From: Siphonobacter aquaeclarae
Lineage (GTDB): Bacteria; Bacteroidota; Bacteroidia; Cytophagales; Spirosomataceae
NCBI RefSeq assembly: GCF_900103285.1
Contig: NZ_FNGS01000003.1
Location: 62,001 to 126,000, forward strand
Direction of reading: 5' to 3'
Length of the DNA: 64,000 bases
The notes beneath the pieces were generated by a model. That model had not been told where the DNA came from, ran no database searches, and saw nothing but the letters and a program-made list of their open reading frames with translations. Position numbers and translations under genes: made by a program. Below, piece by piece: positions 7,955 through 16,934 of the stretch (the stretch's first letter is position 1; every line of letters starts with the position of its first letter).

Positions 7955-9364
7955 CTAAACCGTCGCCCGTTTTCGCCAGACAGCATAAAACGGTAATCCC
8001 GTTGCCATCAGCAGCAATCCGGAGATCGCTTCCGACGGTCGGTTAATCAGCGTATTGATGACCAGAAACGCGCAGAAGACCAGAAACAACGCTGGCACTA
8101 CCGGGTATCCGATCACCTTATACGGCCGCACCACATCCGGCATTTTACGGCGGAGAAGGAATACTCCGAGTGTCGTCGCCCCGTAAAAAATGAACGAAGC
8201 GAAGATGAGCATATCGGTCAACTGATCGAACGTTCCGGATAAAATCAGCAAAGAAGACCATACTCCCTGCATCCAGAGCGCTTTTGACGGCGTGTTGAAA
8301 ACGGGGTGGATGTAGTTGGCCGACTTGAAAAAGAGGCCATCCTTCGCCATTGCGTAAAACAGGCGGGAGGCGAGCAGAATGGTACTGCTGGTACAGTTGA
8401 AGGTGGTAACCAGAATCAGCAGGGAAATGGCAAGGCCTCCGCCGTTTCCGAGGAAGTGCTTCACGGCGAATACCGCGGCGATGCCGTTTTTCGATTCGTG
8501 TACCTGAATGATCTCGTCGATCGGCATGACATAGAAGTACACAAAGTTCATCAGCAGGTATACCGTCATGATGATGAGCGTTCCGATGGTCAGTGCCCAG
8601 GGCAGGTTTCGTTGCGGATTCCGGATTTCGCCGCCGATGTAGCCGAGGTTGTTCCATCCCTCAAACGCCCAGAAAGCACTCAGGCAGGCGAGTGCCATCG
8701 CGCTGGCGAGCGCTCCGCCCGACATCTTTTCGGCGTCAAAATTCACGGAGGGTTGCTGAATATTCGCCCAGCTTCCTTCCTTTGAGACGAGTCCTAGGAT
8801 AATAATGATCAACATTGTCGCGATCATCGTTACCGTTAGAAAGCGGCTGATGTTTTCACCCATCTTCAGGCCGCGGATATTCAGCACCGTCAGAAACAGT
8901 ACCAGCGCAATGGCGATACCTTTTACAGCGAGGTTATCGAAGGGATATAACCCGAACAGGTTGATCGTCGCAAGTGAATCCGGCGTAGCCGGCAGGGTAA
9001 TGAGCGACCCCAGCGACTGAGCGAATACATAGGAAATGGAGGCAATTGATGCGGTCCGGATGACGGCGAAATTGGTCCATCCTAACAGGAAAGCGAAGAA
9101 CCGGTTATAGATTTTGCGAAAATAGACGTATTCCCCGCCGGAGTCGGCGAGCATACTGGCGACTTCGGCGTTGCTCAGCGTGCCGGCCAGACTGATCAGT
9201 CCAGCCAGGAGCCAGGCCGTCAGGACCAGGCCGGGCGACTGCAGCTCGGCCGACATCGGCGCGACTTTCTTGAATACACCGGTACCGATCACGGCACTGA
9301 TCACGAAGACAATACCGGAAACGAGACCGATCGAGCGGCGGAGATGACCTTGTGATTCGGACAT
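7955..9364 (-). CDS. APC-superfamily amino-acid permease
   Basis: Integral membrane transporter of 469 aa with about twelve hydrophobic segments, resembling LAT/basic amino-acid type permeases. The conserved glycine-rich first helix (VISAVIGTGVF, residues 21-31) and the motif after helix 2 (ADSGGEYVYFRKIY) are hallmarks of the amino acid-polyamine-organocation superfamily. It probably imports or exchanges amino acids across the inner membrane; the substrate cannot be determined. It is divergent from purB, sharing a roughly 200-bp intergenic region. A bidirectional terminator lies just beyond its 3' end. Confidence 0.88.
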   Translation of the reverse strand: MSESQGHLRRSIGLVSGIVFVISAVIGTGVFKKVAPMSAELQSPGLVLTAWLLAGLISLAGTLSNAEVASMLADSGGEYVYFRKIYNRFFAFLLGWTNFAVIRTASIASISYVFAQSLGSLITLPATPDSLATINLFGLYPFDNLAVKGIAIALVLFLTVLNIRGLKMGENISRFLTVTMIATMLIIIILGLVSKEGSWANIQQPSVNFDAEKMSGGALASAMALACLSAFWAFEGWNNLGYIGGEIRNPQRNLPWALTIGTLIIMTVYLLMNFVYFYVMPIDEIIQVHESKNGIAAVFAVKHFLGNGGGLAISLLILVTTFNCTSSTILLASRLFYAMAKDGLFFKSANYIHPVFNTPSKALWMQGVWSSLLILSGTFDQLTDMLIFASFIFYGATTLGVFLLRRKMPDVVRPYKVIGYPVVPALFLVFCAFLVINTLINRPSEAISGLLLMATGLPFYAVWRKRATV

Positions 9365-9525
9365 ACAGGAGGTTTTGTGAGGGAAAATATCGGAAGGTTA
9401 ACGAAGCAAATTCGGAAAAAGACGCCACTTACCATACTTCCTCCTGCAAAAAAGGCGATTTCCGGCGACTTTCCTCCTGAACCGGAGAAGGATTGCAAAG
9501 TCTGCTTCCCGAGGGACCGACAAAT

Positions 9526-9547
9526 CCCCGAAATCGGGGTAACTTTG
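9526..9547 (+). promoter_or_regulatory. purB promoter -7 element abutted by a short palindrome
   Basis: TAACTTTG at 9540-9547 matches the Bacteroidota -7 consensus TAnnTTTG and lies 21 bases before the purB ATG. The palindrome CCCCGAAATCGGGG (9526-9539, six-base arms) directly abuts it and could be an operator. No clear TTG is seen at -33. Confidence 0.5.
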
Positions 9548-9568
9548 TCTTTTACGAACCACAACAGT

Positions 9569-10915
9569 ATGGCTCTGACTACGTTAACCGCCATCTCTCC
9601 CGTAGATGGCCGCTATCGGCGGACAGCGGAAAGTCTTGCTCCCTATTTTTCGGAATTCGGTTTGATCAAGTACCGCGTCCGGATCGAAATTGAATACTTT
9701 ATTACCCTTTGCGAGCTGCCCCTGCCGCAATTGGAACAGTTTGATACTGCTCTCTTTGATTCCCTGCGTGCCATTTACCTGCAATTTTCGGAGGAAGATG
9801 CCTGGCGTATCAAGGAAATCGAGAAGGTCACCAACCACGATGTCAAGGCGGTCGAATACTTCATCAAGGAAAAGCTGAAGGATCTCGATATCGAACAATA
9901 CCTCGAGTTTATTCACTTTGGTCTCACGTCTCAGGATGTCAATAACACGGCTATCCCGCTTTCTATGAAGGAGGCGATGGACGAAGTGATGATTCCGGCA
10001 TTTGCTGAAATTACCCAGAAACTACTCGCCCTGGCGCTCCAGTGGCAAGATGTGGCGCTGCTCGCACGCACGCACGGGCAACCAGCCTCTCCTACCCGCC
10101 TCGGTAAAGAGATCCGCGTGTTTGCCGAACGCCTGCAACAGCAACTCGCGCTGTTCCATACCATTCCGTACGCGGCAAAATTCGGCGGAGCTACGGGTAA
10201 TTTCAACGCCCATCATGTGGCATATCCCGGCTTCGACTGGCCGGAATTCGGTAATAAATTCGTCGGCAGCCTCGGCCTGGCGCGCAGCCGCTATACCACG
10301 CAGATCGAACACTACGATCACCTCGCGGCGCTGCTCGACAACCTGAAACGACTCAATACCATCCTACTCGATTTCTCCCGGGATGTGTGGAGCTACGTTT
10401 CCCTCAACTACTTCAAGCAGAAAATCAAGGCGGGTGAAGTAGGTTCGTCGGCCATGCCGCACAAGGTGAACCCTATCGATTTTGAAAATGCGGAGGGTAA
10501 CCTCGGCGTCGCCAACGCGCTCTTCGAACACCTTTCCGCCAAGCTTCCGGTATCGCGGTTGCAACGCGACCTGACCGATTCGACGGTCCTCCGTAACCTC
10601 GGTGTGCCGATAGCGCATACCCTCATCGCACTGAAGTCGCTCATGCGCGGAATCGAAAAACTGGAACTGAACCAGGCCGCTATCAACGCCGACCTCGAAG
10701 CAAACTGGGCTGTTGTGGCCGAAGCTATCCAGACGGTCCTCCGCCGGGAGAACTACCCCCAACCCTACGAAGCCCTCAAGGCCCTTACCCGGAAGAACGA
10801 AGCCATCACCGAGCGGACGATTTCCGAGTTTATCGAGACACTGGCGGTCTCCGAAGCTGTAAAAGAAGAATTACGGGTGATTTCCCCGTTCAACTACCTC
10901 GGGGTGATCGAATAA
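9569..10915 (+). CDS. purB: Adenylosuccinate lyase
   Basis: PurB catalyses two fumarate-releasing steps: SAICAR to AICAR in purine synthesis and adenylosuccinate to AMP. The protein is 448 aa from the ATG at 9569. An upstream in-frame start at 9377 would add about 64 residues with no family resemblance, and the promoter -7 box lies between the two, so 9569 is chosen. It begins with the typical ALTTLTAISPVDGRYR and contains the superfamily signature SSAMPHKVNPIDFENAEGN with the flexible catalytic loop serine. The length (448 against about 456 in E. coli) supports a complete enzyme. Confidence 0.95.
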   Translation: MALTTLTAISPVDGRYRRTAESLAPYFSEFGLIKYRVRIEIEYFITLCELPLPQLEQFDTALFDSLRAIYLQFSEEDAWRIKEIEKVTNHDVKAVEYFIKEKLKDLDIEQYLEFIHFGLTSQDVNNTAIPLSMKEAMDEVMIPAFAEITQKLLALALQWQDVALLARTHGQPASPTRLGKEIRVFAERLQQQLALFHTIPYAAKFGGATGNFNAHHVAYPGFDWPEFGNKFVGSLGLARSRYTTQIEHYDHLAALLDNLKRLNTILLDFSRDVWSYVSLNYFKQKIKAGEVGSSAMPHKVNPIDFENAEGNLGVANALFEHLSAKLPVSRLQRDLTDSTVLRNLGVPIAHTLIALKSLMRGIEKLELNQAAINADLEANWAVVAEAIQTVLRRENYPQPYEALKALTRKNEAITERTISEFIETLAVSEAVKEELRVISPFNYLGVIE

Positions 10916-11023
10916 GGACCAAAACGGCTTTTCGTTCCATTTTGGAAGACAGGTTTTCAACAGGCTGAAATGCCGGTCTAAATTCCTGAAAATCAAAAAA
11001 GAAAGACGAAAAGAAGGACAGGA

Positions 11024-11092
11024 CATAGCCGCTGAGAATCCGACGAAGGATTTTTCCTGTACAACGGGAAGGCTATGCGGCAATCTCAACGG
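11024..11092 (+). ncRNA. Possible structured RNA with three-way junction (unidentified)
   Basis: In the 262-bp purB-sbcD gap, CATAGCC (11024-11030) pairs with GGCTATG (11071-11077) and encloses two small hairpins. These are AATCC/GGATT (11037-11041, 11048-11052) and TTCCTG/CGGGAA (11054-11059, 11065-11070). An alternative pairing, CCGCTGAGA (11029-11037) with TCTCAACGG (11084-11092), has one mismatch and would exclude the first fold. A strong terminator follows at 11118. No known RNA family is recognised. It may be the purB 3' untranslated region or a small RNA. Confidence 0.3.
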
Positions 11093-11117
11093 CATCTTTT
11101 GGCGTCTTTTTCATCGG

Positions 11118-11153
11118 TCCGGCCGGCAGTTCATTGCCGGCCGGATTTTTTTT
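11118..11153 (+). terminator. Strong Rho-independent terminator upstream of sbcD
   Basis: An 11-bp GC-rich stem (TCCGGCCGGCA at 11118-11128 with its complement at 11135-11145) is followed by T8. It ends transcription from purB or from the structured segment before the sbcD promoter. Confidence 0.9.
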
Positions 11154-11165
11154 CAACCCGCCCGT

Positions 11166-11173
11166 TACATTTG
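11166..11173 (+). promoter_or_regulatory. sbcD promoter -7 element, close to the start codon
   Basis: TACATTTG matches TAnnTTTG and ends five bases before the ATG at 11178, so the transcript would have almost no leader. The -33 position falls in the T run of the preceding terminator. Confidence 0.45.
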
Positions 11174-11177
11174 AGTT

Positions 11178-12389
11178 ATGAAGATTTTGCATACTGCCGA
11201 CTGGCACTTCGGCAAGCGCCTCTACCAAACCGACCTGCTGGAAGACAGCCGGCTGTTTGTCGACTGGCTGTTAAAAAAAATTCAGGAGCTGGAGGTCGAC
11301 ATACTGCTCGTCGCCGGCGACGTCTTCGATACGACCAACCCGTCGTCGGATGCGATGCAGGTATACTATGATTTTTTGAAAGGGCTCGTCGCTACGGGTT
11401 GCCAGCTCGTGATCACCGGCGGCAACCACGACTCGCCCGCCGTTCTCAACGCTCCACGTGAAATATTAAAATTATTGAATGTACAGGTGCTCGGCGGCGC
11501 CTGTGAGAATTGCCTGGATGAGATACTGCCCCTACCCGATCGTTCCGGAAAGATCGGCGCCGCAGTCTGTGCCGTTCCGTTTTTACGGGACCGGGATTTG
11601 AAGCGGTCAGTGGAAGGGGAAAGTTTCGAAGACCGCCGGCTGGCGATCCGGTTCGGACTGGAGCGCCGCTATGCACAGCAGTATGAAGAAGGCCGCCGCC
11701 TGTACCCCGATGTCCCCCTTTTCGGAATGGGTCACCTGTTCATGAACGGGTCGGCTACATCTGATGACGACGAAAAACTACATACCATCGGCACGCTGGA
11801 TCTATTCGAAGCATCACTGTTTCCGCCGTTCGATTACCTCGCGCTGGGGCATATTCATCGTCCGCAAAAAATCGCGAAAAAGGATACAATCCGCTATTCC
11901 GGTTCGCCGATAGCCCTCAGTTTCAGTGAGATAAAAGACGAGAAGCTGGTGATATTCATCGAGACGGAAGGAAAGGAAATTACCCGTATTGAAGAGTTAA
12001 GGGTACCTGTGTTCCGGAAGCTGGAGCGTATCACCGGAACATTTGAGGAAGTGGAAGCAAAGCTGATGGCGTATACCCGGCCGGAGGGTGCGCTGAAGTC
12101 GCTTGCTGAAGTAGAAATCCGGGAAGAGCACCGGGATCCGGCGCTGGCCGACCGGGCAAAGGTGTTTTTTCTGACGTTTCAGCAGGGGGATATTCAGGTA
12201 TTGAACTGGAAATTCCGCTTCAGTCAGCAGCTCAGAACGGCTGATGAGCTCTTTGGGGAGTCGACCGCGCTGACAGAATTAACCCCGAAAGACGTCTTCG
12301 ATCAGTGGCTGTCGGAAAATGCAGCTACCGACGAATCAAAAGTCCTGCTCGGTGAAGCCTTTCACGAGTTACTCAACGGATTGAACTGA
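11178..12389 (+). CDS. sbcD: Exonuclease SbcCD subunit D (Mre11-like nuclease)
   Basis: SbcD is the nuclease subunit of the SbcCD complex, which opens hairpins and processes protein-blocked or misfolded DNA ends. The 403-aa protein starts with the calcineurin-type metallophosphoesterase motifs MKILHTADWHFGK and LLVAGDVFDTTNP. These are followed by GGNHDSP and the later metal motif LALGHIHRPQ, together forming the two-metal site. The length matches the family. sbcC follows after a three-base gap, giving the usual sbcDC operon with translational coupling likely. Confidence 0.95.
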   Translation: MKILHTADWHFGKRLYQTDLLEDSRLFVDWLLKKIQELEVDILLVAGDVFDTTNPSSDAMQVYYDFLKGLVATGCQLVITGGNHDSPAVLNAPREILKLLNVQVLGGACENCLDEILPLPDRSGKIGAAVCAVPFLRDRDLKRSVEGESFEDRRLAIRFGLERRYAQQYEEGRRLYPDVPLFGMGHLFMNGSATSDDDEKLHTIGTLDLFEASLFPPFDYLALGHIHRPQKIAKKDTIRYSGSPIALSFSEIKDEKLVIFIETEGKEITRIEELRVPVFRKLERITGTFEEVEAKLMAYTRPEGALKSLAEVEIREEHRDPALADRAKVFFLTFQQGDIQVLNWKFRFSQQLRTADELFGESTALTELTPKDVFDQWLSENAATDESKVLLGEAFHELLNGLN

Positions 12390-12392
12390 CCC

Positions 12393-15300
12393 ATGCGGAT
12401 TCATAAACTTGTTTTCGAAAATATCAACTCCCTCCGGGGCGTACATACCATTGATTTTCAGGAAGAACCGGCCTTTCGCTCGTCCAACCTGTTTGCCATT
12501 ACCGGCCCTACCGGCGCCGGAAAAACCACGATTCTTGACGTCGTTACCCTGGCGCTTTACCACCGCACGCCGCGGTTGGGGGAAGTGACCACCGGGCAAC
12601 TGGAAAAGCTCGGTGCTATTCTCACCCGTGATACGGATCAGGCACTGGCGGAGGTCACGTTTTCTACTCCCGCCGGCATTTTCCGCGCGAAATGGTCGCT
12701 CAAACGGGAGATTATCAGCCGGGGTGCAAACAAAGGGCAGGCCCGGCTGGAAGAGTATGCGGAGATCGCGGACGTCGAAAAAGACGAAATCATCGCCTCA
12801 AAAAAGAAAAAGGAAGTACAGGAAGAAATCCGGAAGCGGATCGGGCTTGACTACGAGCAATTTGTCAAGGCCATTTTGCTTTCGCAGGGCGATTTTGCCG
12901 CTTTCCTGAAAGCAAAACGGGAAGAGCGGGCTGAGCTTCTGGAACGAATCACCGGCACCGAAATATACCGTCGTCTCGGGATGGAAGCTTACGCCCGCTG
13001 GAACGACGGTTATCGCCTCGAAATCGATCAGAAAAAACAACAAATCGATCTTCAGAAACTGCTGAAGGAGGAAGAGGTAGAAGATTTCCGGAAGTTGATC
13101 GCGGAATACGAAGAAAAGTCCCGTCAGGCGGAAGCCGGTCGGAAGGAGCTGGAACAACACCTCCAGCGCAAAAACCGACAGGCGGAAGTACACCGCCAAC
13201 TGCAAGCTATCCAAGCGGCCGACTGGCCCCGCTGGGAAACCGAAAACAGGCAGTTCGAAGAGCAGGTACTTCCGGCGTTCCGGCGGCATGAACAGGTACA
13301 ACAATTTTCAATACAACTATCTGATTATCAGATAAATGAATCTTCTTTGGCGCAGGCGGTTGCCTTGCAGCAGCGCCTGTCTGCTGATAGGTTGCGTGCC
13401 GTTGAAAACCGCGACCAGCTTCTGAAAGCGATTACGGCTCTTACCGGAAAAGCGGTTACGGGAGATACTGCCGCGGAGACGATTGCAGCCTTTCGCGATA
13501 CTGTTTCGGCGCAGGCTGCGCTTCGTCAGGAAGCCGGTCGGAAATGGGAGTCGGCGCGGGAAGAAGCAGCCTACTGGCTGAGCAAAATCCCCGTACCGGA
13601 ATTGCATACAACCTGGAAACAGGAGGCCTATGCTGAGGTACTGGAAAGCTCCCGCGGACAGTGGAAAGAGGCGCAGCGCCGACTCCAGGAGCTGAAAGAA
13701 GCGTTGAATGTGGGCGACGACCTTCGCGAGCGACAGGTACAGGCGCAGGAGCGCCGCGACGGGCTGCGGGAGCTGGAAACGCAGGTTTCCCAATACGAGC
13801 AGTTGCGAAAACGTCTGACCGAATACGACCGCCAGGCGGTAGAACAGCAGGAAAAGAAAAAACACAGCCTGGCGACGGAAACCGCCGCCCATCAGCGCTG
13901 GGAAAAAGTGCGGAAAACCTGGCTGGACGCCCAGCAGGAGCAGCTGGCGTTTATCCGGGAAACGTCGATTCCCCGGTTGCAAAGCGAATTGAAAGAGGGA
14001 GAACCCTGCCCGGTTTGCGGCTCGGCACATCACCCGGTCGTCCACGGAAAAGAAGAAGCTTTCCGGATCGAAAACTACCTGACTGAGCTGGAAACGCTGA
14101 AAGTCAAGGCCGAACAGCTGGAACAGCAGACCTCCCTGGCAGAAAAAGAATGGCGGCATGCGGAGTCTGTAAGGCAGTCAGCCGAGACAACGCTCGCTGC
14201 TCTTGACCGGGAAAAGGCAGCCGCACAGGCGGAGCTTCACCCCATCGCCGAGCGGATTAATACCTCCAAAACCCGGCTGAATATTGAAAAAATAGGCAAA
14301 TCGGAGGACATCCGGGGCTGGATTCAGGGAGAAACGGATATACTCCGTCAGTTGGACGAAATGAGCGGTCTCCAGGAGCGCAGCGAATCCCTGGCGCAAT
14401 TTGGCCGCTTTCTCAAGGCTGGTCTGGAGCATTTCCGCGAACAGCAGGAGGCGGCTGCCCGTCTTCGTGAATTGTATCCGAAAGAACCCCGTTTGCTGAA
14501 TCCGGAGTGTGACGAGCTTCTGCGTAAACTGGTACAGAAAGAGTACTCGCCCGCGCTGTATGACGCCGAATGCAAAGAAGCGGATGATACGGCAGGTCGC
14601 CTCGAAAAAGCTTTTCAGACGCTCAAAAACGTACTTCTGGCCGATCTGCGTCCGCTGGGCTTCGAGTCGGTGGCGGAGGCGCGCAAGGCGATTCTTCCGC
14701 ACGAAGAAACCCGGCGTATCGCGGAGCAGAAAGAAGCCCTGAGCCGCCGAAAAACGCAGATGGAGACCTCCATCGGGACGTTGTCGAAAGAAGCAGAAGA
14801 ACTTCTGGCAGCGGATACCTCCGAACTGACGCCGGAAGTACTCCTCAAGCGGATCGACGATTACAAAATAGACGAGCGGGAATTTCAACAGAAAATCGGC
14901 GGCTGGAAGCAAATGCTGCTCGACAACGAAACCAGTCGTGCCGAGCATGCCCGCCGATTAGAGGAAATTACTATTCTCGAGCAAAAGTACCTGAAATGGA
15001 GGCTGTTATCAGAAGCGTTAGGCGATCGCGAAGGCCGCCGTTTCAACCAGTTTGCGCAAAAACTGACGCTGGCGAACCTGGTTCGGTCGGCCAACGGGCG
15101 CCTGAAAGATTTATCAGACCGGTACCTGCTGCTGCCTCCCGATAAAGACGAAGAAACGCTCCGGGTACTGGACCGGCATTTTGATGAAAGTCGTGCCGTT
15201 TCGACGCTTTCCGGCGGGGAAACCTTCCTCGTCAGTCTCGCGTTGGCCTTAGGGCTGAGCGATATGGTGTCGAAAAACGTACGGATCGAAAGCCTGTTTA

Positions 15301-15494
15301 TCGACGAAGGCTTCGGTACGCTCGACCCGGAAACGCTGGAAACGGCGCTGGGAACGCTTGAAAAGCTCCAGGCGGAGTCCAACCGCCTGATCGGCGTGAT
15401 CTCGCACGTAGAAGCCCTTAAAGAACGAATTACGACCCAAATCCGGCTGACGAAGCAGGCAAACGGCTTCAGTAAGCTGGAAATTGTGGGATAA
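12393..15494 (+). CDS. sbcC: Exonuclease SbcCD subunit C (Rad50-like ATPase)
   Basis: SMC/Rad50-type ATPase of 1033 aa, partner of SbcD. The N-terminal lobe has Walker A (GPTGAGKTT). The long middle is charged coiled coil interrupted by a zinc hook, CPVC at residues 539-542, where two molecules join through zinc. The C-terminal lobe carries the ABC signature LSGGETF and Walker B (LFIDEGFGTLD). Length and order of parts match E. coli SbcC (1048 aa). It lies in an operon with sbcD; map starts 12 bases after its stop and may be read from the same transcript. Confidence 0.95.
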   Translation: MRIHKLVFENINSLRGVHTIDFQEEPAFRSSNLFAITGPTGAGKTTILDVVTLALYHRTPRLGEVTTGQLEKLGAILTRDTDQALAEVTFSTPAGIFRAKWSLKREIISRGANKGQARLEEYAEIADVEKDEIIASKKKKEVQEEIRKRIGLDYEQFVKAILLSQGDFAAFLKAKREERAELLERITGTEIYRRLGMEAYARWNDGYRLEIDQKKQQIDLQKLLKEEEVEDFRKLIAEYEEKSRQAEAGRKELEQHLQRKNRQAEVHRQLQAIQAADWPRWETENRQFEEQVLPAFRRHEQVQQFSIQLSDYQINESSLAQAVALQQRLSADRLRAVENRDQLLKAITALTGKAVTGDTAAETIAAFRDTVSAQAALRQEAGRKWESAREEAAYWLSKIPVPELHTTWKQEAYAEVLESSRGQWKEAQRRLQELKEALNVGDDLRERQVQAQERRDGLRELETQVSQYEQLRKRLTEYDRQAVEQQEKKKHSLATETAAHQRWEKVRKTWLDAQQEQLAFIRETSIPRLQSELKEGEPCPVCGSAHHPVVHGKEEAFRIENYLTELETLKVKAEQLEQQTSLAEKEWRHAESVRQSAETTLAALDREKAAAQAELHPIAERINTSKTRLNIEKIGKSEDIRGWIQGETDILRQLDEMSGLQERSESLAQFGRFLKAGLEHFREQQEAAARLRELYPKEPRLLNPECDELLRKLVQKEYSPALYDAECKEADDTAGRLEKAFQTLKNVLLADLRPLGFESVAEARKAILPHEETRRIAEQKEALSRRKTQMETSIGTLSKEAEELLAADTSELTPEVLLKRIDDYKIDEREFQQKIGGWKQMLLDNETSRAEHARRLEEITILEQKYLKWRLLSEALGDREGRRFNQFAQKLTLANLVRSANGRLKDLSDRYLLLPPDKDEETLRVLDRHFDESRAVSTLSGGETFLVSLALALGLSDMVSKNVRIESLFIDEGFGTLDPETLETALGTLEKLQAESNRLIGVISHVEALKERITTQIRLTKQANGFSKLEIVG

Positions 15495-15505
15495 CGACGA
15501 CGACG

Positions 15506-16270
15506 ATGTCCATCACCACGCAAGCCGAATGGATCGGCATGAAGAAAGTCAGCGAGGCAGTAGCCCTGACACTGAAGGAAATGCAGGCCTTTGCCCGGCC
15601 GGGTATGACGGCCCGGGAGGTCGACGAATACGGCGGGACGATTCTCCGGGATCTCGGTGCGCGCCCGGCGCCGAAATTGTCGTATGGTTTTCCGGGATGG
15701 ACGTGTATCAGCGTCAATCACGAGGTCGCGCACGGTATCCCGTCGGCAGAAAAGAAACTGAAAGAAGGTGACCTCGTCAATATCGACGTTTCCGCTGAAC
15801 TGAATGGCTTTTGGGCCGATAACGGCGGATCGTTTGTGCTGGGACAGGACTTCCGGAATCACCAGCCGCTGGTCGACGCCTCCAAAGCTATTTTGCAAAA
15901 GGCGATTTTGTCGGTGAAAGACGGCGTACGGATTGCGGAAGTAGGTCGCCTGATCGAAAAGGAAGCGAGAAAAGCCGGCTTCCGCGTGATCCGCAACCTG
16001 GCCGGTCATGGCATTGGCCGGAAGCTCCACGAAGCCCCGCATGAAATCCTGAATTGCTACGACCGGACCAACTACGGACGCTTCCGGAAAAACAGCGTGG
16101 TAGCCATCGAAACCTTCATTTCCACTCATTCCGACTACGCCAACGAAACGAAAGACGGATGGACGCTCATCGGCGATCGCGGCGGGTATGTTGCCCAGCA
16201 CGAACACACGCTGGTGGTGACAGACGGAAAGCCGGTGATTTTGACGGAGGGGAATGGGATTTGGAACTAA
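15506..16270 (+). CDS. map: Type I methionine aminopeptidase
   Basis: Cytosolic metalloenzyme of 254 aa that removes the initiator methionine from nascent proteins. The five metal ligands of the pita-bread fold are recognisable: Asp94 (NIDV), Asp105 (WADNGG), His168 (AGHGIG), Glu202 (AIETF) and Glu233 (QHEHT), plus the active-site His in NHEVAHG. The segment around the second aspartate (ADNGGSF instead of the common GDTS) deviates from E. coli Map but keeps the ligand. An upstream alternative start in another frame is rejected. It follows sbcC by 12 bp, and a palindromic repeat begins two bases after its stop. Confidence 0.93.
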   Translation: MSITTQAEWIGMKKVSEAVALTLKEMQAFARPGMTAREVDEYGGTILRDLGARPAPKLSYGFPGWTCISVNHEVAHGIPSAEKKLKEGDLVNIDVSAELNGFWADNGGSFVLGQDFRNHQPLVDASKAILQKAILSVKDGVRIAEVGRLIEKEARKAGFRVIRNLAGHGIGRKLHEAPHEILNCYDRTNYGRFRKNSVVAIETFISTHSDYANETKDGWTLIGDRGGYVAQHEHTLVVTDGKPVILTEGNGIWN

Positions 16271-16271
16271 A

Positions 16272-16339
16272 CGTTCTGTGTAGTCTGTGGCTTTTGTGAG
16301 CCATTTTGTTCTCACAGAAACCACAGACTACACAGAACG
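16272..16339. repeat. Palindromic 9-mer element, copy B
   Basis: Inverted repeat with 29-nt arms (16272-16300 and 16311-16339), ten-base spacer and two mismatches. The right arm reads, in reverse complement, as three units TCTGTG+TAG, TCTGTG+GTT, TCTGTG+AG. The left arm has drifted in the third unit. It begins two bases after the map stop codon, between convergent genes, and no other terminator is visible here. Confidence 0.8.
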
Positions 16340-16353
16340 GAGTGGCTTTATCG

Positions 16354-16833
16354 TCACGGTGTTCTTCGCAACAGGACGCGTTGTACGTGGTCGACAGAGT
16401 AGTTGATGACACTGGATGCTACTCCTTTCCGTCCCGACGTCACCTCAAACACCAACCTATTCTTCCCCCTCAATTCATACCCCGACGTCAGTACAATTCC
16501 CTCCGTCTCAAAGACACTAAATAGTTTATTGTCAGTTAAATATGCATCCAGGACAGTACCGTCCTGTTCATCGATGACATAGTGATTTTCTTCTTTGTAC
16601 CGGAGGAGGTAGTCCTTAACCATCGGATGTTTGGGAGACAGGTAATGCGTCTTCCAGGTCCAGCCGCCGGATACCGGGGCGACTTCCAGCCGAATTCCCA
16701 CACTATCTTTCACCACCCCTTTTCGGTAAATGTGCATCATGCCCGTCCAGGTACCACGGCAGGCATCGCCGAAAAGCTGCTGACCCGAAACGGAGCCGGC
16801 GACAAACAACAGACAAACAAACCAATAGCGCAT
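16354..16833 (-). CDS. Small secreted protein of unknown function
   Basis: About 159 aa from the ATG at 16833; a start eight codons upstream is possible, but the chosen one places the signal peptide (RYWFVCLLFVAGSVSG) at the N terminus. The mature part is rich in aromatic and beta-forming residues (GTWTGMMHIYRKG, LRYKEENHYVIDEQDG), like small lipocalin-type or DUF domains that start with a GxWxG motif. No family is recognised with confidence. Its 3' end abuts palindromic element copy B. Confidence 0.65.
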   Translation of the reverse strand: MRYWFVCLLFVAGSVSGQQLFGDACRGTWTGMMHIYRKGVVKDSVGIRLEVAPVSGGWTWKTHYLSPKHPMVKDYLLRYKEENHYVIDEQDGTVLDAYLTDNKLFSVFETEGIVLTSGYELRGKNRLVFEVTSGRKGVASSVINYSVDHVQRVLLRRTP

Positions 16834-16877
16834 AGAAATAGACGAGTAAAAGGGCAACCCAGGGAATACGAAGATAG

Positions 16878-16902
16878 AAAAAGCCCGCCGGATAGACGGG
16901 CC
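16878..16902 (-). terminator. Terminator of the 16935-19283 gene
   Basis: On the minus strand GCCCG and CGGGC (plus 16897-16901 and 16883-16887) form a stem followed by T5. The first 16 bases on plus (AAAAAGCCCGCCGGAT) are identical to those of the terminator at 20469. Confidence 0.7.
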
Positions 16903-16934
16903 TGATTAGGGTACGTTTCGACAGGAGCAGGTTC

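Noticed and set aside
9377-9568. N-terminal extension of PurB
   Set aside because: Contains the promoter box and palindrome and has no similarity to adenylosuccinate lyases.
11029-11092. TPP riboswitch (CTGAGA motif present)
   Set aside because: The other conserved TPP elements are missing and the downstream gene is sbcD, not a thiamine gene.
14885-16324. 479-aa ORF on the minus strand
   Set aside because: It is antisense to the clear sbcC 3' half and map, lacks any family motif and has arginine/serine-rich composition typical of shadow frames.
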